Of a stretch of 64,000 nt of DNA, positions 24,101-37,617 are shown in pieces. Position numbers and translations under genes: made by a program. The DNA comes from Lunularia cruciata (lineage: Eukaryota; Streptophyta; Marchantiopsida; Lunulariales; Lunulariaceae), in NCBI GenBank assembly GCA_948567375.1, contig OX419761.1, forward strand, positions 37,884,501 to 37,948,500, read 5' to 3'. Every line of letters starts with the position of its first letter. The stretch's first letter is position 1. The notes under the pieces are model-generated. The model was not told the origin of the DNA and ran no database searches. It saw nothing but the letters and a program-made list of their open reading frames with translations.

Positions 24101-27100
24101 CTAGTTATACAGCGATATAAAGCCAAATGTACGTATCTCAGCACGACCTCAAGAAAAAGAACCATTGCCTATAAGATGCTAAATACTTCTATGTAACAAT
24201 ATCTTCAGACTTGAACAAGGAGCGAACACATTAAGATCTTCAAAGTGAAAAGTAGAACGTATCTCGCTGCAGAGAGTAAAGTCCAACAAACCCTATGGTT
24301 TTACCTATAGATTTGAGCGGCAAGAGAAAGAAAGGCATAATGGCAAGGAGGGACCAAGGACAGAGGGAAAGTCATGGAGAAAGATTACCTAGTTTTTCTT
24401 GTTGCCTAGCTATTATGACGTTGCTGTTGTAGTTGCACTGTCCTATTGGATATATATCTTACATGCTTCTTGATGATCAGTCAGCATGGATTTGCGGATG
24501 GTCACATCTGAGTCGGTCTCGGACCTAGTACAGCAGAAAATTGAAAGAATGAATGAATGATGATTTAAGAATTCGTCCTTGAATGCCCGATCTGCAACCC
24601 TTCCAGTGACAATCATCATCTGTAAAGCTGAGGACCAAACTAGCTCCAACTTTCCTCGGGTCTGCATAAGCCTCACTTTGTGTAGAGTGCTATGGAAGAA
24701 GAATATGAGTATCAATGTCCTAGTTGCGGATAGACGTATCATACAACTTCAGCAATTTAAGCAGGAGTCTTATCGTTCGTAAACAGCGAGAAGGAGAATC
24801 TCAACTCCCGATCGATCAATCCATGACGAGTTAGTGCTTCGAGTTGTTTCGCGAAAAGATATGAGAGCTTCGTCTTAGTATTGAGTATCCCTTTCCCGGG
24901 TCAAAAATCAAAGTATAGACGAAAAGAAGAATTCAAGAACTGGGTAAGAGGATCAACATCACCGTAAATTCATACTGATTTAATTGCTGTGCAAGATATA
25001 TCTAACAGACAGTCTCGATCGACCTGTGTACAGCTTCGAGCTTAAATCAGCTGCATAAACTTTAGGTCGATTAAAACTATGGACAGCAGTGTCAGCAGTG
25101 AGTGTTAGTCAGTTTCTTTCTGTTACATCTCTCAACAACAATCTATGGCAGTGCCAAAAGGCTATCTACTGCATCTTAATTGAAGAAATCTTAATCTTAA
25201 TTTCTGCTTGATGCAATTATGATGAGATGAATTCCGTTTCCGATCAATGTGAATGACCTTTCATAGATGCGTGGAGATCGAATCGAAAGCTATGGTTTAT
25301 GGAGAGTTTGATTGTCTTGAAGATTCAAGATTGGTTCAGTAGTATAAGGATCTCCAGTTCAAAATTCCGATTTCAAGTTCAGGTGTCGCTAAAAAATCCA
25401 GAGTAAAATTTCGCGACAGTACTGGGGGATGGATTGACCTGGATTGACATGGGCATAATTTGCTGGGCTCCTCACGAAGGTTTGGAATCGGAAGAGTTGA
25501 ATAACAGGTTACGAACATCAATAATTGCCTCGAACTGGTGGCCATGACGAAACGCAACGTGTTCGTGAACATATTGATGTCACAAGCTACGTCCTAGTGG
25601 GGGTAGTTCTTACACCTGTGCACGATTTAATCGTCTCCTCTCATTTAAGTTGCGACCAATACGACTGAGGAGGTGAGCATCTACAGGTTGAATGACTTGA
25701 GTCGAACTGCAGGATGTACTGAGAAGTCTCCTCCAGATTGACCGGTGCTGACATTGCTAGTCTAGAAGAACGCCACCTGTATATCCACTGTTCATCTTGT
25801 CTAAATCTTGAACACGCCTTTGTTACCAGATGTATCATTGCAGATGATATTTTCTACACTGCATGCTTATCTCCTGGTGCTGATTATGGTCACAGAGTGG
25901 AAAGTTTCCTTGCTGGTTGCAAATGACAAATGGAACAAATGAGCACATCCCACGGTATGGCGGTACATTGCAAGTTGAGATCAGGACTAAGTTTCGAGGT
26001 TTGAAGTGGTTCATACCTACATTTTTACACCATAGAGTTTCAGATTTAGAAGCCCCGAGTGCAGTACAGTACACTTTGACCATCCCATGCCTGTTGGATG
26101 TAAGCATTGGCACCGGTTACCATCAAATTTTGCCTCAGGGCGAATCCTCGTGGACTTCAAGCTGAGTCCATGGGCAGCTTTTGCAACATATGTGGGGTCA
26201 GACTTTGGAAGGAATAGTAGCTGGACCGCTGCAGCATCTGATTGAAGGAAGAGGAAGGTACAATATACTGGATTTCAAACCACATGCAATTGAAAGAAAA
26301 TTTCAGTCCAATGTGTCTGCATGACGTTCTTATCCAAATTCACTCTTTGTTCATCTGCTTCATTCTACTGCAGCTCTAGTTCCTCATCCGAAGAGTGGAG
26401 ATTTCTGGCCCCACAGCAACTGACCTATCGCTGTGAATATATGCTTGCTACAATGGCGCGCAGCATAGTCGATGGTTGTGAAAAGACCGCGGTCAAATGT
26501 TCGCACAGTTATCGCAAACAGTAAGATTTAATTGTGATTTTCTGTAAATTTAAGTCAAATTACAAATTTACAGAAATTGTCAAGCTCTAATTGAGAAGTT
26601 TGTCACGAATTTTGAGTCTCTGAGATCAAATGTCAAATGCGCAAATTTCTGTTTTCTCGGCACCGCACATCCATTTGTTCGGCGGCAGTCTGCATTTGCC
26701 TCCGTTGCCAAAATCTATTCTTCAGCAAAGGAAAATGCGGAAATGGCAACGTACGAGAAAAGAATAAATAGCCGGTGATTACCAAAACTGCATTATGACA
26801 AGAGTCCATCATTATGAGAAGAGTCCAACACGATGAACGAAAAGGAACATAAAATACAAATGCTCGTCTCGTCATTACTTTCATAAGTCGATGATTGGAA
26901 GCAACTTTCATAAACTGGACTCCTTTGAACATCGATAATTGAATCCACGCAATTATGAACTTTTAAGCACACAAGCAAAATTCATTGGGAATAAAGTTTC
27001 GGAAGGGACTGACACAGCTCGAGGAAAACCGTGTCATGGAAGCCAGAGAGCTATCACTTCGCAAGTCGGCTTTACTCACTTTGCACCATGTCACCGTTTC

Positions 27101-29519
27101 TAGTTGCTCGTGATCGCGATTCCACACCTTTAGTTCTTCATGCTTAGATTATCAGCAGGAGCCGATCTACTTAAGACATCCATTGAAATGAGAGAACAGA
27201 CAAGCTCGATGGTGAAACGGTGATTTGACGTAACCGGTTAGGAAAGGTCACTAAAATAAGTAATTGTCCATGTAACCTACACTAGCAAGTTTTCATATTC
27301 CTGAAAACCTATAGTTTCCTGTCATTTTGTCTTTCCCGATCACTTCCTCACTCGGACCCGCTTATTAGGGACACACTTCTCAAAGGAATGTGACTGCCGT
27401 AAACGAACGGCTTGCACGATGTGAATCGAGCTTGAAAGAAAATCACTAACCTCTGGTTCTCTGAAAGTAGATGACTCGCGTGTAATTCCTGCATGTCGCT
27501 CACGGCCGTTTCAATTGCGGTGATTTTGCTGCGGTTCTTTCCACGTGATTACGAAATATTCCATACAGGAAACGAAAGATTTACGCATTTGGAAACTGTG
27601 GTCGGTGGTGGTACATCAGGCTTTTACCACTTTTAGATCAGGCTTCCTTTGTCTGTTTCCCTGTTTTGTCTTCATGATTCCGGTGCAGATTCTATCTTAT
27701 GTACCGTAATCCGAATGTGTGCTTTGACTTTCTTTACACCTCGTACCAGTGCAACACTGAAAGTAATCAGTGCTGAACTTGCTGATACATACAAAACTCG
27801 GCCTCGACTCCAGAAGCTACAAAACCTGAAAACTAAGTCGCTGTGGCATGGAACGTCAATGCGGACAGTGCTGTTAACAGATCTGCTTCTGATTCTTCCA
27901 GCCAAATATGTAACACATATGTTCTTATCGCAAATCGATACGCAATTTTTGTCGCATCTCTGGTCGGAATCTGAACAATGATTATTAATCAGAAAATTAA
28001 ATGCGTTGCACTAGGTTGTTGGTGAATGGCTCTGCATATGCTAATTCCAACGAAAGCTGGAAGCAGATCTTGAGTGTTCCCTTCAGGCAAGACAAGAAGC
28101 TAGTCAGGTGTGGCATATTCTCAACGTTTGGAAATGTCGTGGAGAGCATTCAATTTTAGACCTGGGTTCCTCTTGGAATCTGGTCTTTTCGTCTACCCGC
28201 TTTGTGATGGAGCCGCATCGTTTTCTATGTATAAATTGCATTATTTATGTACTCAGATGTCAAAGATAACTTTCTCTCTGTTTTTGAAGCTACGAGATTT
28301 AGAAAGCTAGGCCACAGTAGGTGCTCTAAAAAGTGAGGCTACACCATGCCAACGTGCGTCCTTATTCCGACCTCCAAATCTAGAACCTTTTGCTGCTTGT
28401 ATTATGTAAGTGTTATACTTCAGTCTCTAATGTGCTGTGTCGGTAGAGGAGAAGAACATATACTCATCTCAGGTAAAGGTAAACGTGGAGAATTTGCCTA
28501 CATTGAGCCCGCCCCGTGCACAGTAGAGTTGCCAACGGCGTAGATACTGCATCGAAACTTCCACTGCCAATCCCCTCCGTCTGGGTACTACCATCGGATT
28601 GTCCAGTGACATAGAGTGACATGGAGCTTGTACAGGCGGGATAGCTAGGCATGGTAGCTACACGTTGTGTAGTTGGATATGGAGTACTTAAACGCGACAT
28701 CTTCGACATCCTCGATCAGGAAGACAGGCACAGAAGTGAGCCTGCATCTGGTATTGTGGGACTTTTCACAGTCAGACTTCTCCCTGAGCTGAGAGAACTA
28801 AATTGGATCCAGCTGGATAAGTGAAGATAAGCAGGTAAGTTCCCATTGCCACTCGATAGACTCAATTATAACAAACGTTCGGGAGTGGTTGCACTGCAGC
28901 TGCCTAGAGTTAGTGCAGTCATGTCCTCGTCGTTTGCCGTTGTTTGATAGAAACACGCAGAATGCTGCCTACGATGTAACGGTAGAGTCCTCCCTTCGCA
29001 ATTCGTGTTGTAGTCTACACCTTCAGCTCTGTTCGTTTAGTGCCTAATGTACCTATAGGCTTGATATCGAGCGCTACCTGTTGCAGCAAATTTTCTATCA
29101 TATTTCATAATTTGATTCACTGTTCACTTTCTAGAATATGACGACCTCACTGAGCTGCTGAGCTTCATATATACGGTGGTAGAGTAGTGCAATTCGGTTA
29201 TTTGAGATTCTCAGAGTCGTCGTTTTCTTGTGAGAATGCACGACTGTAAGTGGCGACAAGTCTCAACTCAATCTGGAAGTCTCCAGAGATCATCTGCCCC
29301 ACATGCAGCTTTTAGTGGCTGACTCCCAAGCTTAAATATGAATGAAGTGGTGTAAGTGTGTTTTGTTGAATGGCATGGTCAAACCATCTCAGATCTTCTC
29401 TAAATTGAGTGATATACGTGCAGGTGGTGACCACCAAGGCTGATTAATTGAGACTGAGATTTGACAAGGCCCGATCGAGCTCAAACGAACATCGAGAACT
29501 TCTGTGTTTCTAGCTCAAT
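21172..29519. other. Long AT-rich spacer without supportable genes
   Basis: About 8.3 kb. The 21.5-23.3 kb part is very AT-rich with homopolymer runs and a (GTT)n stretch at ~21,548. The 23.3-29.5 kb part has moderate composition, but its short ORFs match no family I know and lack exon-like continuity. The last few hundred bases should hold the lipoxygenase promoter and leader. A 13-bp inverted repeat at 26,539 is listed separately. Confidence 0.5.
26539..26576. repeat. Perfect 13-bp inverted repeat, 12-base spacer
   Basis: TTTCTGTAAATTT (26539-26551) and AAATTTACAGAAA (26564-26576) are exact reverse complements. It could be a small fold-back or MITE remnant; no target duplication was found. 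Confidence 0.8.
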
Positions 29520-32500
29520 ATGGCTACCGCTTCACCTCTAGCAGGTGCGCTTTCGGCTCCTACTACAGTTTCGAGCTTTCAGGTTTCGAATGACAGTCAA
29601 GTACTGGCGAAGAGCGTCGGTGTGCAGTCTTCAGCATTCAGTGGAAAGGCTCTAGGAAGGAAGGCACTTGGATCGGGAGGAAAAAGTGGAAGAGCTGCCA
29701 GAAACAGGTCGACAAGATTGCAGGTGAACGCTGCAACTCAAACTTCAGTGATTGAAACGTTTAGGGAAACCTTGCAGAGAATCTTTGGAGGCGGCAAGGA
29801 GAATGGAGACATGGTGGAAGTCCTTGGAAAGTTGGTACTCGCCAAGAAAAACACCTTCGACTTCGTCGATTTAGGGGCAGTTTTCCTGGACAATGCTGTC
29901 GATATGTTCGGCCGAAAGATCTTCATTTCTCTTGTCAGCAATGAGATAGATCCAAGTGCGTATATCTACTTCTCTCACATTAAAACCTCAATTCATTTTT
30001 ACCAGGCACCTACCATCGAAACATATCTTCCGACAACGAGCGACGTGCTCGAATAAGAGAGCTGATTAAAATCACAAGATAAATTTACAGTTTTCTTCAT
30101 TTAGATGGTATATGTGCTGTTCATTTTTCCCTTAGTTCTTAAGCTCCTTTCATTTTAATTTTTAAATCTTCCTAACAGAACGCACAATCTTCAGAGTTGG
30201 ATCTCAGTGGCTTAATAAGGAGATATATAGTCTGAACAGTGAAAGTAAAATACATTACTGTGACGGGAGTCCGTACAACCGGATGAAACGCACTTTTATG
30301 TTCTTCCTTCGTTTCTGTCCTTGTGGGTGGATCCATAGCTGAGGTGCAGGACGCATATCTCAGGAGAAAAAGGAATTGAAGTCCAGTAAATTGTCAACCG
30401 GGGGAGCTAGTGCAGTTTGTGCTCCAGTTTTGAGCAGGTTGTTCCATGTGCACATTCATTGCAATTTACATGGTCTTGATCATAATTGCAGAAACGAATG
30501 AACCGAAGAAGAGTGAGTACAGCGGGGTCATCAACTGGTGGGACAACGATGGCGATTTGGTGGCAGATGAGTTCACATACTCCGTGAATTTCAAAGTACC
30601 AAAGGACTTCGGAGAGCCTGGGGCTATCCTCGTGAGCAACAAGCACATGAACGAAGTTTACCTGAAAGCCTTGACGATAGAATACCCGGACAAGAAACAG
30701 GTGGATTTTCTATGCAACTCGTGGGTCTATCCTTCAGCAAAATACGAGGATAAAGACCGAATCTTCTTCAGCAACAAGGTAATACTAATCTCATCACCCA
30801 AGTCACTGAGGATGGTTTACATTCTACGGGTAGTCTCAGCGATGCTTAGCCTTACCCTGGATGACAGAATTCCATGGTTGTTTCAACAATCTAATGAATG
30901 TGGCCACAATTATAGACAACAGCGTTGTCACTATCGCTGGTCAGCTCTGCATACTAGAGGAGTAGCTTTAGAGAGGGTGAAGGTCAATGTGATGATGATT
31001 CTACAAGTCATGACTGAAGTTATTAAATTTCTGCGTAGCACGCTGCAAAGTTCTGAAAGCCTCGTAGCCGTAGTGAAATCTGAACATTGTGAACTACTTC
31101 TCTCGATTTATATCAGACATTTCTGCCATCCCACACTCCCAAGGGACTGAAGGAGTTAAGAGAAATGGAGTTTAAAGAGCTGAGAGGAGACGGAACAGGA
31201 AGGAGACAAGCGTGGGATCGCGTCTATGACTACGACGTGTACAATGATTTGGGCAAGCCTGACTCTGACCCTTCAACCAAGCGCCCTATTCTTGGAGGTG
31301 CAGAACTTAAGTACCCTCGCCGTTGTAGAACTGGTCGCCCAATGTGCAAAGACGGTAAGTCATTCCTTCGCATTGCAATCATCAGATGAGACTTCTACTT
31401 CTTCATCAGACCCCACTCGATCAGAAAAACGATCGTTCTTAGTGTGGTTCATTGCAACTATAGACGTTCGCAGTGTACTAGTAAGAGATTCAAAACTCAT
31501 GTCTAAAATGCTGCAACAGTGTTTCCGGTGAAGCTTAAGCTGGATATATCATCTGCTTTAAGTTTGATCTTGAAGTTGTGCATTTATCTACTGGGTCTGC
31601 GTGGGTGCTGAGGAGTTCATGTCTTGATTGTCTTACTTCAGTAGGAAATGAGAAATATGAGAGGCCGACCTCTAGCGCTTTGGAATCATTTTATGTGCCC
31701 CGGGACGAGGCTTTTGAAAGGGCGAAGAGCTCAACCTTTTACGCTAGCGCTCTGAAGGGCTTTGCTCACCAGGTGGTGCCCGGCATCAAGAGCAAATTTG
31801 ATGACACAAAGGACGAGTTTGATTCTTTCGAGGACATTTTCGCTCTCTATGACACTGGAATCTGCCTAGAAGGACACATTGACGGCGACAATCAGTCCAA
31901 AAAGCCTGAAGAGAATGGTCTCGTGCTCCTGGACTCTATCTTCAATTCCTCGGGAGATAGCAAGCATCTGCTCGTTTACCCTACTCCTGATGTAATCTCA
32001 AGTAAGTGACCATCCATGGCCATCAGATATCAGGAGTTTGGACTCAGAATCAACGTTTGTTTCAAGGATAACTTCCATTTGATCTGCTACGTAGCCTCGA
32101 ATTAAGCGCCATTTCAAACAACGCTAAGTTTACCTTCTCAAACCTTCAGGCGATCGGTGGGCGTGGAGAAACGACATCGAGTTCGGCCGTCAGTTTTTAG
32201 CTGGTGTCAATCCTCTCGTCATCAAATCTGTTGAGGTAATGCTTGCTGCTTCCCTGGGTCGTGGTTATTCTGACTTCTATTATAGCCTTTAACACACATG
32301 TTGGTTGTGTCAGATGTGAGATCCGAGGTGTAATTAATCACAGTGAATTTGATTTCGGAAGTAGAGATCTGAAGCTGATACAAGACAAAGTCCGCACTTT
32401 CAAGACACTGACAATCTTCTTTTTCCACTGACCAGGAATTTCCACCCAAGTCCTCTTTAAATCCGACGACATTTCCGTCTGCCACTGCTTTGACAGACGA

Positions 32501-34427
32501 CGACATCTTGTGTTTCCTTGAGGGAAAGACGGTCGCTGAGGTACAGTTTAATTTTGAAACATCCAAACACCATACAGCTATGTAGCGGTGTTTCTCCACA
32601 GCATGCTCATCTCCTCCAGACTATAGGCCTGATTATCTTTGACAAAAAGTCCGTTTTATAGTCGACATTTGATCAGTTTCGACGCAATTGTGGATCAACG
32701 ACGGTTTCATTCATCTAGATGGTGGCAACTGCAGGCAATCGAGGCAAAGAAACTCTTTACTGTGGATTACCGCGACTTTTTCCTCCCGTATCTAAACAGG
32801 CTTCACGAAGAGGTCAAAGACTTGCAAATGTACGCTCCAAGAGCCATATTCTACCTCACGAAAGATGGCCACATGAAACCCATCGCAATCGAGCTGTCTC
32901 TCCCACCGAAGGAAGCCGGTGGAGACTGTATCAACAGAGTTTTTACAGCCCCACCTCCTGGTATCGAGGAAACTTTCCACACCTGGGAGATGGCAAAAAT
33001 TCATCTCAACTCTGTTGACTTCGGCTATCACGAGCTCATCAGCCACTGGTAAACCTCATCAGATATCCATTGATTCTCGAAGTGATTCACATTTTTTCAA
33101 TTGACCCATGATTATTATCACTATAAATACATCAAATCAGCGTTTAGACTAAATCTAGAAACGAATACTGCTAATGAAGTTGAGGTTTGGCAGCAATTGT
33201 GGAGTGTAACTGACAAGTTTTGTTTTCCTGTCTGTTTTTCCAGGATGTCAACTCATGCGATAATGGAGCCCTTCATCATATCTACGAACAGAAATATCAG
33301 CAAACTCCACCCGATCTACACTCTACTCAGTCCCTTGTACAAAAACACCATGTATATCAACTCATCAGCACGCCAATCTCTCATTGCTGCGAAGGGTATT
33401 ATTGAGAATGGATTTGTCACCGGGCCTTACTCAACCGAGATCAGTGCTGTGCTATACGATGCAATATGGCGCTTCGACCAGTGTGCCATCCCAAATGACT
33501 TAGTTGCCAGGTAAGTAATTTGAAAGTCCAATTTACCAAGAGAATAAGCTCAAGTTATTCTACGAGATCCCTTCGCTTCAAAGTTAAACTTCATTGCAGG
33601 AAAGACCAGTTGAGGGAAGATCGGATTCCAATCTATTTCTGAAACTCAGGGCTTGTTTCATGTCTTGCAGAGGAATGGCAGAACCAGGTTATGATTCTCA
33701 CCCCGGTGGAGTGAAGCTGGTTGTGGAGGACTATCCATACGCCAAGGATGGGTTGGAACTGTGGGACGCGATCAAGGAATGGGTTGCCGCATTTGTGAAT
33801 CATGTATACAGTTCTGATCAAGAAGTGAGGACGGACGTAGAGATTCAGAAGTGGTGGGACGAAATCGTTAATGTGGGGCATGCTGACAAGAAAGACGAGT
33901 CCTGGTGGCCAAAACTGGCCAGCAGAAAAGACTTGATAGAAATTATTTCCACCATATCTTGGATCTCAGGACCTCATCACGCGGCAGTAAACTTTGGGCA
34001 GTACTCTTATGCCGGATTCATGCCCAACAGACCTTCCTTTACCAGACGCCACGTTCCTGATAAGGGCACCCGCGAATACGGTGAACTCATTAAAAACCCC
34101 GAGAAGTTTACACTCTCCATGATTTCTTCTGAAGCAAAGACCACTATCATTATGACCTCAATTGAGCTTTTATCCACCCACTCAGTCGACGAAGAGTACC
34201 TTGGCATGCGGCTGAACAACCAGTGGACTTCGGATCCAGTACTCAAAGAAGCGTTCGCCGACTTTACCAACAAAATGGAAAACCTTAAAGCCGACATCAC
34301 CAGCAGGAACAAAGATCCAAAGCTTTTCAACAGAAGAGGCCCCTCCAACGTCGCATACACACTCTTGTATCCAGATTCTGAACCTGGGTTGACTGGACAG
34401 GGTGTTCCTTACAGCATCTCCATATAA
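29520..34427 (+). CDS. LOX: Plastid-type lipoxygenase (LOX), ~970 aa, about 10 exons
   Basis: Exons: 29520-29955, 30492-30778, 31117-31354, 31410-(~31472, donor uncertain), 31642-32001, 32150-32235, 32436-32540, 32735-33048, 33244-33510, 33671-34427. The enzyme adds O2 to polyunsaturated fatty acids in oxylipin synthesis. Residues ~1-77 are Ala/Ser-rich then basic, ending RSTRLQVNA, typical of a chloroplast transit peptide. A PLAT/LH2 domain follows (to ~240), then the catalytic domain. Iron ligands are visible: HWMSTH (both His, ~629 and 634), HHAAVNFGQ (His and Asn, ~822 and 826), and the terminal Ile of GVPYSISI. Other family words are [26 protein letters not shown] and [13 protein letters not shown]. 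Length is slightly above typical plant LOX. Positional specificity and substrate (C18 or C20) cannot be read reliably from the sequence. The exon 4-5 join is unresolved; elsewhere phases agree. Confidence 0.95.
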
Positions 34428-34949
34428 GCAGATGGGAAGGAGATCAAAAAGGTAGATTTGATTGATTTGCAAATTAGTTGTTCATACATACAGTACTAGA
34501 GGTTTGCCCAACAACAAGACAATCATGCTGGAATGTTGTAGCGATAGAGGAACTTTTGTGAGCTTACATAAGCAGCTGCTTGCTCGGTTCACGTAAGTTC
34601 AACATGATTAGGAAGTACATAACATTAGATTGGCAGAAAGGAAGTTGAACATAACACCTGAGCTTCAGGAAGAAGCTGCTTGTTTCGGCTCGTGAGTAGT
34701 TTATTCCACTTTTGTTTGGATGAGGCAAGTACTTAATTATCAATGGAAAAACATATCATTTGCTTTCAGCTTGGCTGTTCTTGCTATGAAATTTGGGTTC
34801 CATTGAGCTATCGGAGTTTGTGTGCTTCCCTCTATATGTACAGACGAATTTCTCTTTCTTAGATTATCTGGTGATACTATGTGTAGAGATTCCAAATCAT
34901 GATTTGCCAAACCAACAGCAACTGTGAATGGTACTCCAATAATACTCCG
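34428..34949. other. Downstream flank of LOX
   Basis: Probable 3' UTR and spacer. A pair of similar words with an imperfect duplication (GGAAG-TTGAACATAA and AGTTCAACATGA in inverted sense) is seen near 34,600-34,660, but no gene. Confidence 0.4.
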
Positions 34950-35820
34950 ATAATTAAGACACTTACTCTACTCTTAACTATGCATATTTTAGGTAGCATG
35001 TGTTCATTGCTCTTAACTATGCATATTTTAGACAGCATGTGTTCATTGCTCGGTGGCTGGTGCAATCTATAGGAGAACAATCACATTAGGTGATGTTTAT
35101 TCCAATACTCCCGCTGTGTGCAGACCGTACTATTTACATAATTCTGATATCTTAAGTACGGTAGTGCAGATTTCTCATATAGACTCTATTGGGGCTTAGC
35201 CTCATGTTACTTTTTTTGTCTCCTTTGTAAGGCTTGATGGGGTCTTCCCATCCTTCATTTTCCTATGTGGTTGTCTTTTACTATCGTACAAATTAAGTAG
35301 TTCTGATATCTTAGGGGTACGGTCGTGCAGATTTCTCATATAGACTCTATTGGGGCTTAGCCTCATGTTACTTTTTTTGTCTCCCTTGCACGGCTTGATG
35401 GGGTCTTCCATCCTTCATTTTTCCTGCACGGTTGCCTTTTACTATCGCACAAATTACATAGTTCTGATATCTTAGGTACGGTAGTGCAGATTTCTCATAT
35501 AGACACTATTGGGGCTTAGCCTCATGTTACTTTTTTTGTCTCCCTTGTACGGGCTTGGGGCTTAGCCTCATGTTACTTTTTTTGTCTCCCTTGCACGGCT
35601 TGATGGGGTCTTCCATCCTTCATTTTTCCTGCACGGTTGCCTTTTACTATCGCACAAATTACATAGTTTTGATATCTTAGGTACGGTAGTGCAGATTTCT
35701 CATATAGACACTATTGGGGCTTAGCCTCATGTTACTTTTTTTTCCTCCCTTGTACGGGCTTGATGGGGTCTTCCCATCCTTCATTTTTACTACGCGGTTG
35801 CCTTTTACTATCGCACAATA
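34950..35820 (+). repeat. 3'-end fragment of the R2-like LINE with tandem amplification of its last ~160 bp
   Basis: From ~34,950 the + strand matches the reverse complement of the low-coordinate ends of the LINE copies at 41.0 and 54.3 kb (TTTTAGGTAGCATGTGTTC, GGTGCAATCTATAGGAGAAC, CTATTGGGGCTTAGCC, GCTTGATGGGGTCTTCC). A 39-bp duplication occurs at ~34,970-35,050. The terminal segment is then repeated about four times: CTCATATAGAC lies at 35,174, 35,335, 35,494 and 35,699. The periods are 161, 159 and 205 bp, the last lengthened by an internal duplication of GGGGCTTAGCCTCATG. Confidence 0.85.
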
Positions 35821-37000
35821 ATTTGTAGGATTTGCTTACATAGCAGTTCATATCTTCACATACAACTTTTGACCGTTTCCTTCTCTAACTCGATATTCAT
35901 CTGGGTAATACTTGTCATAATAGAATGATTTCCATTCCCTCTACCTGCACTATACGAAGAGAAGACGCGAACAGCAAAGTTGAGAGAAAAGAGTCCAAAG
36001 TTGATTATTAAATTATCTTGACCTTAAAATTGGCCATTGGAAATTATTATTCGGTTCCCATTTAGGCAATTACGGTCATACATATATGACAATGAAGTTT
36101 TAATATCTATATTTTACAAATAATAACTTTATTATAAAACATGTAGGATAAGGATGAGGGGCTTAGTTATTTCTAGTGTCCCAATATCTCCTCGTTTCTC
36201 TCGCTTGGATAGTAAGAAAGAAGAAACACCGTGAAAAATTACTTTATAGTGAGTAAAACAGAATCGCGTATGAAGAAATTTGAAAATTAATATTAGAATA
36301 TTTTGTGCAAGTATATACTATCAACTAACGACCTTGTAACTGAATGAAAGTTATTTTATATTACTTCTGATATACTATTAGTCATGCGGACTATGAAGAT
36401 TACCCATGCTTAGAGATTTAATTTTCTTGCATTCATCCTAAGGTTATAACAACTAAAACACCTCAACTCTTGACCTCTTACATTCCATCTTTGTAAATTT
36501 CCATGTTGTACATATAAAACTTAATAAGGTAATATGGGTTTTGTCTCCTATATGTTCTTAATCATCTGTAAATTAAACCTTGTATTAATTTATTTTCTTT
36601 CAGAATATCCTATAAACCCTCAATGACATACGGTGGCATTATTTAGTCTCCATCTGATTAACAGTCATTTTCAAGTTCTGTAATTTGAGCCCAACCAAGG
36701 GTAAACATACAATATCAAAACGAGTAATTGATTTTACTATTTTCTGTGAAAGGAATTTATAAAACAGACTTAGAGTTTACCAAATAAATACCAAAAGTTG
36801 TAAATTGAAATCAAACTTTGAGTGATTTGGTTATTTAGATGTCCACATTCTGACAAGTCAATTCCAATAGCCACGAGATTTATCATTTAGAAATGTCCGC
36901 TGTCCGTAGAGCAGAAAGGTAGAAAGAAAAGGAAAGGTGAAAACGTGACCCGACCTGGCCGGCAACGTTACCGCAGGAGGCAGCAGATCTAACTGTGGTT
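35821..37000. other. AT-rich spacer
   Basis: No gene or recognisable element. Composition is strongly AT-rich until ~36,900, where it becomes mixed at the OST4 leader. Confidence 0.5.
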
Positions 37001-37617
37001 AGGACAACCGACGAGTAGCAGGACGACGAAGAAGATTGTGGTTCATTCTTGAGCTTCCACCGTCCTCGATACTCGCATAGCGCCCGGCTGCTGATTATCT
37101 CTCCTCGTCGAACAGAGACATTTTTGGGAATTCGCTTTTATCTGCTCCAACTCGTCGAAGGTCGGTCTAGCGCAATCTTCTCCATGGATTTGTTTAGAAT
37201 TAGGCGCAGTGATGGGGATTTTGTTGTTGGTGTGCTGATCGATGTGATTGCTCTGCGATTTTGAGAGGCTGTGAGCGATCAATTTGACCGTGTCGGTCTA
37301 GACTCGGAGCAGAATGTGGTCTGGTGTGTTTGAACTCTTAAGATCGGGCCGATCTTTTTCAGCAGGTGTTGCGTTGACTTCAGATGATTGACCATGTGGA
37401 GGAGTGGTGCATGTTGAGTCTGTTGTAGTGAAGACAGAGCGATCCGCGTTATCTCTGTTTAGGTTTTTGTTCAGGTGGAATTGCAAGCTTTGATGGCGTG
37501 CTGTAAATTTATGTCCGGCGCTGTGGTTTTCCGATTGGAGTGCCTTGACTAACATGTAGGGTTGCTAGTGAGGTTTTTATTCTTGACAATGGTTTGATCT
37601 TGTGTTCTGATGCGCAG
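37000..37617 (+). other. OST4: Probable 5' UTR exon and leader intron of OST4
   Basis: The segment has GC-richer, leader-like sequence (37,040-37,200) followed by T-rich intron-like sequence ending TTCTGATGCGCAG immediately before the OST4 ATG. The donor cannot be fixed; GAAG/GTCGGTC near 37,158 is one candidate. Small ORFs in this part on either strand are not conserved proteins I know. Confidence 0.5.

Noticed and set aside
34950-35820. CRISPR-like array
   Set aside because: The repeated units are ~160 bp, contiguous without unique spacers, and match a retrotransposon end; the genome is eukaryotic.
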